Assembly (NCBI GenBank): GCA_964451955.1
Contig: CAYVKG010000010.1
Location: forward strand, 1-64,000
Length of the DNA: 64,000 bases
DNA from: JAPLNB01 sp964451955
GTDB taxonomy: Bacteria; Planctomycetota; Phycisphaerae; Tepidisphaerales; Tepidisphaeraceae
Direction of reading: 5' to 3'
Below the pieces are notes generated by a model. The model was not told where the DNA came from. It saw nothing but the letters and a program-made list of their open reading frames with translations, and did not search any database. Position numbers and translations under genes: made by a program. Shown here one piece after another: positions 1 to 9,130 of the stretch; position 1 is the first letter of the stretch; the number at the start of each line of letters is the position of its first letter.

Positions 1-923
1 ATGACGACCTCGTCGTGCTCGAAAAGCAGACGATCCCGTTTGCCGGCCTCAAGGAGCAGTACATCCAACTGCCCAAGACCGTCAAGCGTGCCCGCCGGAT
101 CGGGCTGACCCGCGAAGCGATCTTCTTCGACCGCACCGGGCAGTTGGTGCAGAACGCCGCCGATGTCGGCGACATCCTCGCCTACAACGAGGAGCGGGAG
201 TGCATCCGCTGCGTGATCGGTTCTCAGGTGGCTGCCCACGTCACGCGATTCGTTGAGAAGCGCGGCTTCGACTCGGCGCCCATTACTCTGGATCTGTTCC
301 AGGAGGCGAGCGCCGGGAGTGGGGCGTACCAGTTGTCGTACGCGTACCCCAGCCGTCCCTACAACTTCGTCAACGATATCCCGGCGAACCCTCTTGTGGA
401 CTACACCTCGATTCGGACCTGCGACCGATACTTCTCGGACATTCGCGACCCGAACCGTGGGCGACCCATTGTGATCGGCAAGCCGTTCATCCTGGCGTGC
501 CATACGCTTCGGATCGACATCCCGCGTATCTTGGAAGCCCAGAACATCTGGCAGCTTTCTCAGCAAGGGCTGACCTCCACCGGCGCGGTCGTCACGACCA
601 GCATGAACCCGGTCGGAACCATCGGACTGAGTCCGTCCAATGTCGTCGTCAGCCGACTGCTCCAGGACGAGATGGTGGCCGAGTACAGCACGACCGCCGA
701 ACTCGCCCGCCAGATTTGGTTCTACGGCGACATCGCCAAGGCGTTCAAGTACAGCGTCAACTGGCCGCTCCAGGTCGAGATGGCACCGCCCAACACCGAC
801 GCCCAATTCTCGCAGGACATCGTCATGCAGTGGCGGGCGACCAAGAAGGGCAAGTGCGCGATCTGGGAACCGCGCGCCTGGCTCCGCAACAACTTCACTG
901 ATGAGACGCTCAGTGGGACGTAA
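1..923 (+). CDS. Major capsid protein, 5'-truncated
   Basis: The frame is already open at base 3 (first full codon GAC), so the N-terminus lies left of the window; about 306 residues remain. There is no RBS before the GTG at 15, which is therefore not the start. The C-terminal part has alternating beta segments and ends with a strand around WRATKKGKCAIWEPRAW, resembling the C-terminal P-domain of HK97-fold capsid proteins. A strong terminator follows directly, as expected for a highly expressed capsid gene, and head-tail connector and tail genes come next. The family assignment rests on position and general sequence character, not on a diagnostic motif; a different abundant head protein is possible. 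Confidence 0.62.
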   Translation, partial: DDLVVLEKQTIPFAGLKEQYIQLPKTVKRARRIGLTREAIFFDRTGQLVQNAADVGDILAYNEERECIRCVIGSQVAAHVTRFVEKRGFDSAPITLDLFQEASAGSGAYQLSYAYPSRPYNFVNDIPANPLVDYTSIRTCDRYFSDIRDPNRGRPIVIGKPFILACHTLRIDIPRILEAQNIWQLSQQGLTSTGAVVTTSMNPVGTIGLSPSNVVVSRLLQDEMVAEYSTTAELARQIWFYGDIAKAFKYSVNWPLQVEMAPPNTDAQFSQDIVMQWRATKKGKCAIWEPRAWLRNNFTDETLSGT

Positions 924-974
924 CATCTGATTGAATCGCAAGGGCCACCGCCCTGAACGATACTCCTGGGGGGA

Positions 975-1020
975 GGGGGTCGGTCGCGTGCTCCTCCCGT
1001 GACCGGCCCCCGTTTTGTTT
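975..1020 (+). terminator. Rho-independent terminator after capsid gene
   Basis: An 11-bp stem (975-985 pairing with 1001-1011, one G.T wobble) is closed by a 15-nt loop and followed by a T-rich run at 1013-1020. It sits between the capsid stop and the next start, so it probably separates the abundant capsid message from the tail genes. Confidence 0.85.
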
Positions 1021-1032
1021 CTGGAGACAGCA

Positions 1033-1281
1033 ATGGCGAGATTCAGGCGAGTGCGAAGGCGGCGAGGATCGGCCACTCCGGGGGAAGCCGCCGCTGGAAT
1101 CCTTGCACTCATCGGGGAACAGTCGCGGCACATCCATAGATTGATCTATGCGCACCCAAGGGGGTTTGCACCGGAGGACATCCTGGCAGCCATGGGCGAC
1201 GCGCGAGCGCCTATGGAGTCGCTGCTGCAATCGTTAACCAGCGTTACACTCCCGGTTGGGAGAATCGAAGAGAAGAAATAA
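1033..1281 (+). CDS. Small basic protein downstream of capsid
   Basis: 82 residues. The start is the ATG at 1033, preceded by GGAGA at 1023. The N-terminus is very basic (MARFRRVRRRR) and is followed by an amphipathic helical stretch (IGEQSRHIHRLIYAH). No family is recognised. In this position, between capsid and connector genes, phages often carry head-decoration or connector proteins, but nothing in the sequence proves that. Its TAA stop shares a base with the next ATG (TAATG), suggesting translational coupling. Confidence 0.65.
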   Translation: MARFRRVRRRRGSATPGEAAAGILALIGEQSRHIHRLIYAHPRGFAPEDILAAMGDARAPMESLLQSLTSVTLPVGRIEEKK

Positions 1282-1379
1282 TGTCACTACAGTCTGAAAT
1301 TGACACTGCTATCGCCGCTGGTTCCGAAATCGACCGCGATCCCGAGCGTAGCAGGACCGAATATTACCCAGGTGCGTAG
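1281..1379 (+). CDS. Tiny coupled ORF, possibly frameshifted
   Basis: 32 codons beginning at the ATG that overlaps the TAA of the preceding gene and ending at TAG 1377-1379. It is acidic and helical (LQSEIDTAIAAGSEIDRD). In the +1 frame, the upstream gene's own frame, the DNA stays open until TGA 1453-1455 and reads plausible protein (RGFIPRWSGPAIPSL). The real product could therefore be a longer, frame-shifted small protein. No function is assigned. Confidence 0.35.
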   Translation: MSLQSEIDTAIAAGSEIDRDPERSRTEYYPGA

Positions 1380-1461
1380 GTCGGCAGCACGCGGATTCAT
1401 TCCACGCTGGAGCGGTCCAGCGATTCCAAGTCTCGGAGCACTCGTCTCAAGGTGAACCATC

Positions 1462-3282
1462 ATGGCAAGTGAACTCTCTTGGCGAAGCTCCGCGACTGGC
1501 TCGACGGTCTATGCTACCGTCCGGTCGAGCGCAGGACGAACCTACTGGAACGGATCGGCCCTGGAAACGCTCACCGTAGCCAACTGGGGCAACTACGACA
1601 TCGCAATGCCCGAGACTCCCGCCTCGTCCTACTTCTACGTCGGCGACTGGCCCGCAGCGCTGACGACGGTGGGCTGGTACTACGTGGACGTGTACTTGCA
1701 AGCGGGTGCATCGCCAGCAATCAGCGATGGCATCCTCGGGACCATGCTAGGCTACTGGAATGGAACCACGTTTGCACCCGAGTCCACGAACGTCGCGCAG
1801 GTTGCTGGTACGGCCCAGACGGCTGGGGATATCATCTCGGCTATCGGAGCGATTGGCTCGGGTACTGGGGCAGCCTTGAACTTTGCTTGCACGACGGACA
1901 GCGGGGAGACCGACCCTCTCAACGGAGTAACGAAAGTCGGCACCGTTCCCACGACCACCGAGTACCTCAAGACGACGGCCGATAACGGTATCTATGAGGT
2001 CATCACCGCTGCCGGAAGCGCCGTGGACTGGGTTTACAAGTTTTCGGTCGGTTCTGGGCGTGTCGCGAGCAAGGTCACGTTCAACGGCTACCTGCTCGTC
2101 GGTGCTCCCGCGACAGGAAAGAGTGTCAACGTCTACGCCTACAACTGGACGGGAACACCTGGATGGGACTTGGTGTCTGTCATCGCTGGTCAGACTACGA
2201 CTACGGACATCACCCGAGACATCACCCTACTCTCGGCACACACGGGCACGGGCACCAACGCTGGTGTCATCTACCTGCGGTTCACGAACTCCGGGAACGT
2301 CACGAGCCTCAACGTAGACGAGTTGGTGGCTCAGGCACAGAACCTCGGGCAGACCATCGGTTATGCAGACGGCTCGGTATGGGTCGATACGACGAGTGGA
2401 ATTGCTGGCACGACGCCCTATGTCAACGGGACTGCCGACAAGCCCGTTTTGACGTGGGCCGATGCTCTGACGATTGCGTCTGCGGTAGGCATCAAGTCCT
2501 TCCACCTGCTTCCTGGCACGTCGATTCAACTGACTGCCTCGTGCGACAAGTACCGATTCATTGGTTCAGCGATAATCGACCTCAACGGGCAGAGTATTGC
2601 GGACGCCCTTTTCAAGGACGCCTACACCATCTCGGGAACGTCTACTGGAGATGGTGCCGAGTTCATTAACTGTGGTATCGAAACGGCCACGATTGCCCAC
2701 GGCTACTTCATTGACTGCCGGTTCAAGGGCACATTGACCTTCGCGGCGTCGAACGACTACATCATCATTCGCGGTTCGGATACGGTGGTCGGCTCGTCGA
2801 ACACAGCTACGTTTGTCTTCGCCGCGAATGTCGATGCCATCTTCCGGGACTGGCGTGGTGGAATCCAACTCAACAGCATGGCGTCCACGAACACTGCCAT
2901 CATCGACGGTGCGGGGCGTGTCGTCATCTCGGATACGTCGGTCGGCGGGTCCATCACGATTCGTGGTCACTTCCCGACGATTGCTGGTGGGGCTGGTTTG
3001 CACACTGTCGCTGAATTCGTCGCCCACGGAGGCACGGTTACCCAGACCACCCGCTACTCGACGGACCAGAACCATGGCGTGGATTGGTCGAACGTGTCGA
3101 GCCCAGCTTCTACCCTAGCCCTCACGAACACGACGATTAACAGCAGCCAGAAGGTGGACATTGACACGATTAAGACCAAGGCAGTAGCCGTAGACGCCGG
3201 CGGCACCACGTTCCCGTCCGGGACCATCGCGAAGGCTGGAGACAAAATGGACCTCCTTGACACCATCATGGAGGACGCTTGA
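1462..3282 (+). CDS. Large virion protein with beta-helix-like region
   Basis: 606 residues, starting at ATG 1462 with AAGGTGA nine bases upstream. The N-terminal ~120 residues resemble a virion attachment domain (YWNGSALETLTVANWGNYD, Tyr/Trp-rich). Residues ~330-520 have the short repeated hydrophobic strands and N/T/G-rich turns of a right-handed beta-helix (ADALFKDAYTISGTSTG, FINCGIETATIAHGYFIDC). The C-terminus has a heptad-like helix (DTIKTKAVAVDAGG, KMDLLDTIMED). It is probably a structural or fibre-like protein. A fibre-like protein between capsid and connector genes is unusual. Its stop overlaps the next start as TGATG. Confidence 0.7.
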   Translation: MASELSWRSSATGSTVYATVRSSAGRTYWNGSALETLTVANWGNYDIAMPETPASSYFYVGDWPAALTTVGWYYVDVYLQAGASPAISDGILGTMLGYWNGTTFAPESTNVAQVAGTAQTAGDIISAIGAIGSGTGAALNFACTTDSGETDPLNGVTKVGTVPTTTEYLKTTADNGIYEVITAAGSAVDWVYKFSVGSGRVASKVTFNGYLLVGAPATGKSVNVYAYNWTGTPGWDLVSVIAGQTTTTDITRDITLLSAHTGTGTNAGVIYLRFTNSGNVTSLNVDELVAQAQNLGQTIGYADGSVWVDTTSGIAGTTPYVNGTADKPVLTWADALTIASAVGIKSFHLLPGTSIQLTASCDKYRFIGSAIIDLNGQSIADALFKDAYTISGTSTGDGAEFINCGIETATIAHGYFIDCRFKGTLTFAASNDYIIIRGSDTVVGSSNTATFVFAANVDAIFRDWRGGIQLNSMASTNTAIIDGAGRVVISDTSVGGSITIRGHFPTIAGGAGLHTVAEFVAHGGTVTQTTRYSTDQNHGVDWSNVSSPASTLALTNTTINSSQKVDIDTIKTKAVAVDAGGTTFPSGTIAKAGDKMDLLDTIMEDA

Positions 3283-5189
3283 TGGCTCGACGGTTCAAAT
3301 CACGAGCGACGGCTGGGCGACACTTCAAGAGTGGAACGATGGCCCAGTTTACGGCTGTCAGCGACATCAAGAGCACGGCGTACCGTGGCGACGGCGATGC
3401 TGGGACGCTCCCCGCTGACGTGGACACAGGAGGAAACGCCGCGATCTACGCCCCAGTGTGCGCTGCCACTTTCTCCAACGAGTCCACGTGGTACGTGTTC
3501 TTCCGGGCAGAGCACGGGACACTCGCCTATCGGATCGGGATGGCCAAAGTCTTCAATGTGTACGCCATTTGGGACATTCGCGAGGGTATCCCGCGACCGA
3601 GTTGGTTCGCCACGTACACGCCAAACATTGCCAACTCGGTCGCCAATACCACGAACGCTGTGACTAACACCAAGTATTACTCGCTGACGAGTGTTAACAG
3701 CTATCTCCAGTGGACCGTGCCCGCAGCGGCGAACGGAATGAATCGGCTCACGATTCTGTCAGTCGTGGTGTCGGGCGGTGGTACGGCCGACGTGGTGATT
3801 AACGCTGGCCTGCCGGGACAAGTGACGGTCGGCCAGGTGAACACGAACGGCGGCACGACGACCTATCGCAGCGAATCGACCATTTCACTCACGACGCCGC
3901 TAGCAACTGGCGACACGATCCGGTTGAAATGGGCGGCCGGCAACAGCGCAACCGTGCGAATCAATTGCATCATCGCTTATGACAGCACCCGTGTCGCGGA
4001 CTACGATGAGTCATTCGTGATTCCGTCGATGACCCTGACCAATCAGGTGGGATCGTCTTTCGAGTGCGCTTACGCCGTAGCTCCAGACGGCAGCACCCCG
4101 AAATTCGCGGGTGGCGTTGCCCATCAGTCCTTGACGAGTTCGTGCAAGGAGATCAACTGCGTCACATCGTGGAAGAAAGACCAAGAAGATTGGACGCCGG
4201 TTGTTGGCTGGACATCTGGCCTCTTCGATTACGACCGCACGAGCGACGTGGACTACGACGGCACCCCAACCGTGATCGGGACGCTTTACACACGATACCG
4301 ATTCGGCACCAACTTCTTGGACGTGAAAACGCGATTTACGGCGGCAGTTGCCTTGTCGCTTGGAAATTGCTACCCATCAATGTGGTCTGCCGCGGCATTG
4401 CAGTCTCATCACGGCGATCCGTCGATTCTGTTCGGCGACGGAACGCTAGAGACCATCGGCCAACACGACGGATCGAACCATTACGCGGTTAGCGCTGCGG
4501 AGGCGCGGAGCAATCTGTTCCGTTACTCGCCTGGCGGAATGGTTATCCGGGTCGAGATTACCGGCCTGACGCACGATCTCGTCGATGTATGGGTCGCTAG
4601 CCGTGCAGCCCCAAGCACCGATGACAAGCTCTATTGCCGGATCACCCCCGAAAGCGCAGCGGGTACGGTATGGGGTGGCTCGTGGCGGGCGGCATTCTCG
4701 GCTCTCCCGGTTTTACCGGCGCCCTCGGTAGTGGTCAATCCTGAGATGTACGGTGTGGCGAGCACCGAGATTACCGGCACGTTCGACGAGGCTGCCCGCA
4801 ATACGGACCCCGGAGAGAGCAACGTCAAGGATGGAGTGACGTACAAGATCCTGAACGTGGCGAAGGAGGGAACATTCAGTGGAGTCTACCCGGCAACAGA
4901 CGAGGTAGATGGGGGCGTGATGTATGGCCCAACAGGAACAGAATACGAGGGTACTGGCGTGAACGCAACAACGATCAGGGCGGCATTAGGAATGGCCACC
5001 GCAAACCTCGATACGCAACTAGCCGCAATCGTAGAGGACACGGGCACGACGCTGCCGAATGCGATTGCGGCCCTCGGTTCTCCGCAGCAGGCTGGCGAGG
5101 AGGTCACTCTCCCAGATCCGGCGCCAGCGGGTTATGGTGGCGACAGCATTGCCCTCAGTGGAACAACGATCTCAGTGAGTGACGCATGA
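3282..5189 (+). CDS. Large virion structural protein, fibre-like
   Basis: 635 residues from ATG 3282, overlapping the upstream TGA by one base. The first 20 residues are basic, followed by a beta-rich domain (AHQSLTSSCKEINC, YRFGTNFLDVKTRF). The C-terminal ~130 residues carry the pattern VNATTIRAALGM ... LDTQLAAIVEDTGTTLP, a short trimerisation-type helix common in phage fibre and baseplate proteins. It is close in size and organisation to the preceding gene, with which it is translationally coupled; the two may act together on the virion surface. No specific family is recognised. Confidence 0.7.
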   Translation: MARRFKSRATAGRHFKSGTMAQFTAVSDIKSTAYRGDGDAGTLPADVDTGGNAAIYAPVCAATFSNESTWYVFFRAEHGTLAYRIGMAKVFNVYAIWDIREGIPRPSWFATYTPNIANSVANTTNAVTNTKYYSLTSVNSYLQWTVPAAANGMNRLTILSVVVSGGGTADVVINAGLPGQVTVGQVNTNGGTTTYRSESTISLTTPLATGDTIRLKWAAGNSATVRINCIIAYDSTRVADYDESFVIPSMTLTNQVGSSFECAYAVAPDGSTPKFAGGVAHQSLTSSCKEINCVTSWKKDQEDWTPVVGWTSGLFDYDRTSDVDYDGTPTVIGTLYTRYRFGTNFLDVKTRFTAAVALSLGNCYPSMWSAAALQSHHGDPSILFGDGTLETIGQHDGSNHYAVSAAEARSNLFRYSPGGMVIRVEITGLTHDLVDVWVASRAAPSTDDKLYCRITPESAAGTVWGGSWRAAFSALPVLPAPSVVVNPEMYGVASTEITGTFDEAARNTDPGESNVKDGVTYKILNVAKEGTFSGVYPATDEVDGGVMYGPTGTEYEGTGVNATTIRAALGMATANLDTQLAAIVEDTGTTLPNAIAALGSPQQAGEEVTLPDPAPAGYGGDSIALSGTTISVSDA

Positions 5190-5704
5190 GCACGGTAACC
5201 ATTCGTCAGGTCTTCAACGTCAATGGCGTCCCCACGGACGTGACGAGTTTCGTTCTGTCGGATGCGGCAGGCGTCTATGGCGTCAAACGCAACGACACGG
5301 GAACGCTGGTTGTGGCTGGCGGAACGGCAATGACGTGGGTGGCGACGGGCACCTACGAGTACACGTTCACCGCACCTACCGCCGGGCTGACTTACACCGC
5401 CTACTACCGGATCACGACAATCACCGGCACGGTGTACCAACTCCAGGACAGCATCACCGACACCACGTCGGACGAAGTTGCCATGCCAGCCCTAACCGGC
5501 GACAACCTCGTGGACACCTACAATAGTCTCGTGGTGGAGCGGCTGCGGGTGGCAAGGGATGGGCCGAAGGTCACCTATTTGGTAGATTCGCAGCGGGTGG
5601 ACTGGAACCAGTACATGGAGGTACTTGAGAAGCGAATCCTTGCCATCCGCAAGGAGATTGCTCAGTCCCAGCCGGTAGAATTTCTGGACGTGGCTTACGG
5701 CTGA
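5186..5704 (+). CDS. Beta-sandwich virion protein
   Basis: 172 residues. Its ATG forms an ATGA overlap with the previous stop. Residues 1-90 read as an Ig/fibronectin-like beta sandwich (TGTYEYTFTAPTAGLTYTAYYRIT). The C-terminal ~60 residues are helical (YNSLVVERLRVARDGPKVTYLVD, WNQYMEVLEKRILAIRKEI). This third member of the coupled block 1462-5704 is likely a small companion structural protein. No function can be stated from sequence alone. Confidence 0.65.
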   Translation: MSTVTIRQVFNVNGVPTDVTSFVLSDAAGVYGVKRNDTGTLVVAGGTAMTWVATGTYEYTFTAPTAGLTYTAYYRITTITGTVYQLQDSITDTTSDEVAMPALTGDNLVDTYNSLVVERLRVARDGPKVTYLVDSQRVDWNQYMEVLEKRILAIRKEIAQSQPVEFLDVAYG

Positions 5705-5712
5705 GGTGGTAC

Positions 5713-6426
5713 ATGGTAGTTTTCGACATCACCAACGACTTCGAGTCCGTTTGCAACGACTTCCGCAAGACAGCTACATTGCGCGTGGACACCACGGACA
5801 CCGCGTTGCCGTCCGTCTTGGCCACACCCAAGACGATCAAGGAGCTTGAGCCATCTGGTGCCAAAGTGACTCGGGACGGGATGCAGTTCACGTGGGCGAG
5901 ATCGTACACGCCCACCCAGCCGCCGGTTGGCTCGATCATCATCGACGCGAACGGAACCTATTGGACGATCTGGAAGGTCACCAACCGTCAACGGGTTGAG
6001 ACCTACGCCGTGTTCTGCCTCGACTTGAACATCGTCACGGCTGCCTCCAACTACGCCACGGTGCTCCGGGCGGACTACGTTAAGGGCACGGCCAATGAGG
6101 CGAAGGCGGTATGGCGCGGCTTATGGAGCAACCACATCAACGGGAACTCCCAAGACACGATCAAAGCGCACTTCCAGCAGTCGGAGGAAACGTCAGAGCT
6201 TGAGTTCGGTTCTGAGTGGCGCAAGGAGATGTTCCGGGTGTACTTCCAAGACCCGGTGCCGATGACGCTTGCTAGCGGCGAATACCGCCTCGTGGACACG
6301 GCGGGCTTCCGGTATCAGGTGCTCCGGTACTTCTGCGAGGGCCGCATCGACAAGCTGCCCATCGCCTTTGCCCGTCGCATCACCGAGGGGAACGAATACC
6401 ACGACGGCCCTGGAGACGAAGCATGA
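5713..6426 (+). CDS. Putative head-tail connector protein
   Basis: 237 residues, starting at ATG 5713 with GAGGTGG upstream. It is compact and mixed alpha/beta, with an aromatic-rich core (YTPTQPPVGSIIIDANGTYWTIW) and the C-terminal segment GEYRLVDTAGFRYQVLRYFCEG. Its place between structural genes and the tail-completion protein at 6839 suits a head-closure or connector role. The assignment rests on gene order only. Confidence 0.5.
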   Translation: MVVFDITNDFESVCNDFRKTATLRVDTTDTALPSVLATPKTIKELEPSGAKVTRDGMQFTWARSYTPTQPPVGSIIIDANGTYWTIWKVTNRQRVETYAVFCLDLNIVTAASNYATVLRADYVKGTANEAKAVWRGLWSNHINGNSQDTIKAHFQQSEETSELEFGSEWRKEMFRVYFQDPVPMTLASGEYRLVDTAGFRYQVLRYFCEGRIDKLPIAFARRITEGNEYHDGPGDEA

Positions 6427-6842
6427 ACATTCTCCAGTGGGGCGCACAGATTCAGTCGCAAGCCGCGGACAGCATCCAGGAGGGTGCAGAGTTCATGGCT
6501 ACCACGATGATCGACTTGGTGGATGTCCAATGCACGGGGGCGCACTCGATTCCTCCAGCCGCACCCCAACGTGAGTCTGGGTACGGGCAAAGCGGAATCC
6601 AGGTGGAGAACACCAAGGATGGGGCGAATGTAGGCGTGCCACCCATGACGAATATCCCCGGCCGAAAGAAGCAGCCTAACCTGAGCGGGATGCCGGGTCG
6701 GAACTACATGGCCGGGCATGATACTGGCATCGGGGTGAGCGGTGGGCAGCAGCGCCGCTGGTTGAGCGACTGGAGAAACTACGAGCCGACAATGACGGAC
6801 TTGATTATCGCTAACTTTTCCCGCAGGAGTGGCGCAGCGTGA
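6423..6842 (+). CDS. Putative tail-completion or connector protein
   Basis: 139 residues, with an ATGA overlap to the previous gene. The N-terminal helix (MNILQWGAQIQSQAADSIQE) is followed by a Gly/Pro/Asn-rich, probably disordered middle and a C-terminal helix (MTDLIIANFSRRSG). Size and position between two connector-type genes resemble the HK97 gp10 slot, but no motif confirms it. Confidence 0.45.
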   Translation: MNILQWGAQIQSQAADSIQEGAEFMATTMIDLVDVQCTGAHSIPPAAPQRESGYGQSGIQVENTKDGANVGVPPMTNIPGRKKQPNLSGMPGRNYMAGHDTGIGVSGGQQRRWLSDWRNYEPTMTDLIIANFSRRSGAA

Positions 6843-7357
6843 GTATCCTCCTGAGCGTTATCGCCGACGAATGGGAAGCCGATCCGACACTGTCGGGGCT
6901 GGTGCCGATCGAGAAAGTCTACACGGGGCGGTTCCCGGGAACCTCGATCTACAACTTCCCCTACGTCTCGATCATCGCCTCTGGTGGACGTAAGACGCAC
7001 CGCTCGGACAAGGCACGGTACTCCTACGACACGATCACGTTCCATGTCTGGGTTGGCGACACCGGGGTACTCCTGGGAGAGCGAATCTGTGATGCCATCA
7101 TCGACGTGTTCGCGGATCGCTGCTTCCAGTTGAGTCCCACGGTCAAGGTCATCGACTTCATGGTCAATGGCGAACCAAACATGGTGCAGACTCAGTTGCC
7201 CGGCGCAAAGCCGTGGGACTTGATCCTGTCATTTACGGCGCACGTTCAGCGGGAGCGGGTGGACCGCGAACAGTGCTGCGATGAGGAAAGTTGGACCCCC
7301 GACGAGAGTTCTTCGACAATTACTGACGAGTCGTCAGCATCCAGTTCCAGCACATAG
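6839..7357 (+). CDS. DUF3168-like tail completion protein
   Basis: 172 residues from GTG 6839 in a GTGA overlap. It begins with a short helix, then SGLVPIEKVYTGRFPGTSIYNFPYVSI and a beta strand block containing ITFHVWVGDTGVLLGERICDAI, the layout of tail-terminator (gp17/DUF3168-type) proteins: N-terminal helix, long beta sheet, mid helix. The last ~35 residues are Cys- and Ser/Glu-rich (DESSASSSST), an appendage unlike the core family. Gene order (connector, completion protein, tube) supports the call. Confidence 0.55.
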   Translation: MSILLSVIADEWEADPTLSGLVPIEKVYTGRFPGTSIYNFPYVSIIASGGRKTHRSDKARYSYDTITFHVWVGDTGVLLGERICDAIIDVFADRCFQLSPTVKVIDFMVNGEPNMVQTQLPGAKPWDLILSFTAHVQRERVDREQCCDEESWTPDESSSTITDESSASSSST

Positions 7358-7368
7358 GAGGCCCAAAC

Positions 7369-8001
7369 ATGAGGGCGACTGTGAGTGTTACGGTTGGTAT
7401 GGCCGGTGAAACCGCTACCAGCTCCAAGACGAAGACCCAGGATGGGGTGGCGGCAGCGACCCCAACCGCAACCCCAGCAGCCGCCGGCACGCTGACCACG
7501 CGGACTTCGTCCTCGGCTGGTGTGGTGACCACGGACGACACAACGCTCGTCACGGGCGACGTGGCGATCCTGACGTGGGTGGACCCCGATGATGGCTTGA
7601 CTCTCAAGCACCGCTACAACGTGGACTGCGATACCGTCGCCGCCTACGTGATTACGTTCAGCGGCGGCTCGGGTGACGACCTGCCGGTGCAGGGCACGGT
7701 GGTCAACGCCTCGAAGCAGATCGACGTGGACATGACGTTCGATCCCGAGGATGTCGAGGTGTTCTGTGTGTCCACGAACGTCCGCGGGGTGTGCGTGTTC
7801 CTCGACGGGACCGACACGGAGAAGCTCGTGACCGATATGGGCACGGGCGAGATCGCCCTCTGGACGAAGGTGTCCGGGTTCACCCGGCCGTTTTCCGGCA
7901 CACCGATCACCCGGGTTCTGGTCGGTTCAGGCGACACCTCGACCACGAGTTTCCTGCCCAAGATCCTCTGCCTGTACGAAGCCACCGGCAGCGGCGTCTG
8001 A
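7369..8001 (+). CDS. Thr/Ser-rich virion protein
   Basis: 210 residues, with a strong RBS (AGGAGG) upstream of ATG 7369. The N-terminal ~45 residues are Thr/Ala/Ser-rich (TQDGVAAATPTATPAAAGTL), followed by a beta-rich domain (GDVAILTWVDPDDGLTLKHRY, VEVFCVSTNVRGVCVFLDG). The strong RBS and monocistronic spacing suggest high expression, so a head decoration or tail-surface protein fits. No family is recognised. Confidence 0.6.
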   Translation: MRATVSVTVGMAGETATSSKTKTQDGVAAATPTATPAAAGTLTTRTSSSAGVVTTDDTTLVTGDVAILTWVDPDDGLTLKHRYNVDCDTVAAYVITFSGGSGDDLPVQGTVVNASKQIDVDMTFDPEDVEVFCVSTNVRGVCVFLDGTDTEKLVTDMGTGEIALWTKVSGFTRPFSGTPITRVLVGSGDTSTTSFLPKILCLYEATGSGV

Positions 8002-8036
8002 ATCACAAGCTAACAGCGTAGACAAGGAGGTCTGTT

Positions 8037-8537
8037 ATGGGCGTTTCCGGTATGATGGGCAAGGTCTACTACATAGACGACCAGTGCCCAATTTCGACTT
8101 GCGCCGAGTGGGCCGCCCCCACTGGCGCGTCCAACTGCTGGACGGACGAGGTGACGCGATTCACTATCGTCGATTCCGTCAACAAGCGCGAGTACGGGCA
8201 CGACAAGTCGTTCGGCTGGCAGGACGTGGTCGCTGGCATCCGCCGACTCGGTATCACCCTCGACGGCATGCTCCGATCGAGGACTGGTTCCGAGGAAGCG
8301 GTTCAGCCGCTCCGGGCCGGTCGCGTCGTGTACCTGCAACTCTATCCGTCCGGCGTGAATTGCAGCACTCCGCTGCAAGGGTACGCCATGGTGGATCAGA
8401 TCAGCTACACCTACGACCAGGAGCGTGGCGACCCGATCAGCTACACTATGACGCTTTCGTCCAAGGGTCCGTGGATCGGATTCGTGGACACGGGCGACTG
8501 GGGCGGCATTGAGTGCGCCTGCCCGAACGGTGCGTGA
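8037..8537 (+). CDS. Putative major tail tube protein
   Basis: 166 residues with a near-perfect RBS (AAGGAGG) before ATG 8037. It is a compact beta-rich protein with RFTIVDSVNKREYGHDKSFG, then a short helix (WQDVVAGIRRLGITLDGML), then YAMVDQISYTYDQERGDPI and a closing strand SYTMTLSSKG. This strand-helix-strand arrangement with a long hairpin matches tail tube subunits, and it lies directly upstream of the tail chaperone and tape measure, the conserved tube position. Identification is by architecture and order. Confidence 0.6.
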   Translation: MGVSGMMGKVYYIDDQCPISTCAEWAAPTGASNCWTDEVTRFTIVDSVNKREYGHDKSFGWQDVVAGIRRLGITLDGMLRSRTGSEEAVQPLRAGRVVYLQLYPSGVNCSTPLQGYAMVDQISYTYDQERGDPISYTMTLSSKGPWIGFVDTGDWGGIECACPNGA

Positions 8538-8575
8538 GTTTCATTGAATTGACGGTTTTCAAGGAGGAGTGAAAC

Positions 8576-9130
8576 ATGGAACGTAGTAGTCCGTCTCGAA
8601 CCGCCGGTGTCGTTATCCGCAAGGTGACGCTTGCCGGCGTTGAATACACGCTGTCGGTACCGACCAAGGTACGCAAAGCCGCCGACGAGGAGGCGGTGGT
8701 CATTGCACGGCGTCTCGACATGCTGCCGGCGATCGCTCGGTCCTGTGCTTCCCTCCCAGAGGCCGAGCGTATCGCCTGGCGGCAGAGTTACATCACGTCA
8801 ATGCTCATCGGCATTGCCTCCAAACAGGAGTGGGCCGCCTACTACGACTCGCTCTGGAACCTCGCCTTTCTGTTCTGGAACGCCCTCGATCCCAGCCAGA
8901 AGGGCAACCGCACGCTCATGGAGGGTGTGGCATGGGCGTATGAACTCGTCAACGACGAGAACGTGACCAATGAGGAAGTGGGCTCCCTCTGGATCGCCAT
9001 TAAAATGGTGGGCCAAGAGGAGACGCTAAAAAACTCATCTGGCTCGGCGGAGGAGGCCACCCCGCCGATGGACAGCCCCAATACCACGGTTGGCCTGCCA
9101 TCTATTGCCACTACCTCGACCGTGGCTTGA
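8576..9130 (+). CDS. Tail assembly chaperone, short form (gpG-like)
   Basis: 184 residues with AAGGAGG before ATG 8576. It is mostly helical (LDMLPAIARSCASLPEAERI, YDSLWNLAFLFWNALDPS), as in phage tail assembly chaperones that coat the tape measure before tube polymerisation. Its position between tube and tape measure is the classic one. At codon 152 the message carries A_AAA_AAC, and the -1 frame stays open to 9297. The gene therefore probably makes this short form plus a 240-residue frameshifted long form, as in lambda G/GT. Confidence 0.85.
   Translation: MERSSPSRTAGVVIRKVTLAGVEYTLSVPTKVRKAADEEAVVIARRLDMLPAIARSCASLPEAERIAWRQSYITSMLIGIASKQEWAAYYDSLWNLAFLFWNALDPSQKGNRTLMEGVAWAYELVNDENVTNEEVGSLWIAIKMVGQEETLKNSSGSAEEATPPMDSPNTTVGLPSIATTSTVA
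9028..9068 (+). promoter_or_regulatory. Programmed -1 frameshift signal
   Basis: The heptamer A_AAA_AAC (9028-9034) is in the reading phase needed for a -1 slip (zero-frame codons AAA 9029-9031, AAC 9032-9034). Nine bases downstream a perfect 7-bp GC-rich stem forms between TCGGCGG (9044-9050) and CCGCCGA (9062-9068). Slippery site, spacer and stem together match known -1 frameshift stimulators. Confidence 0.88.
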
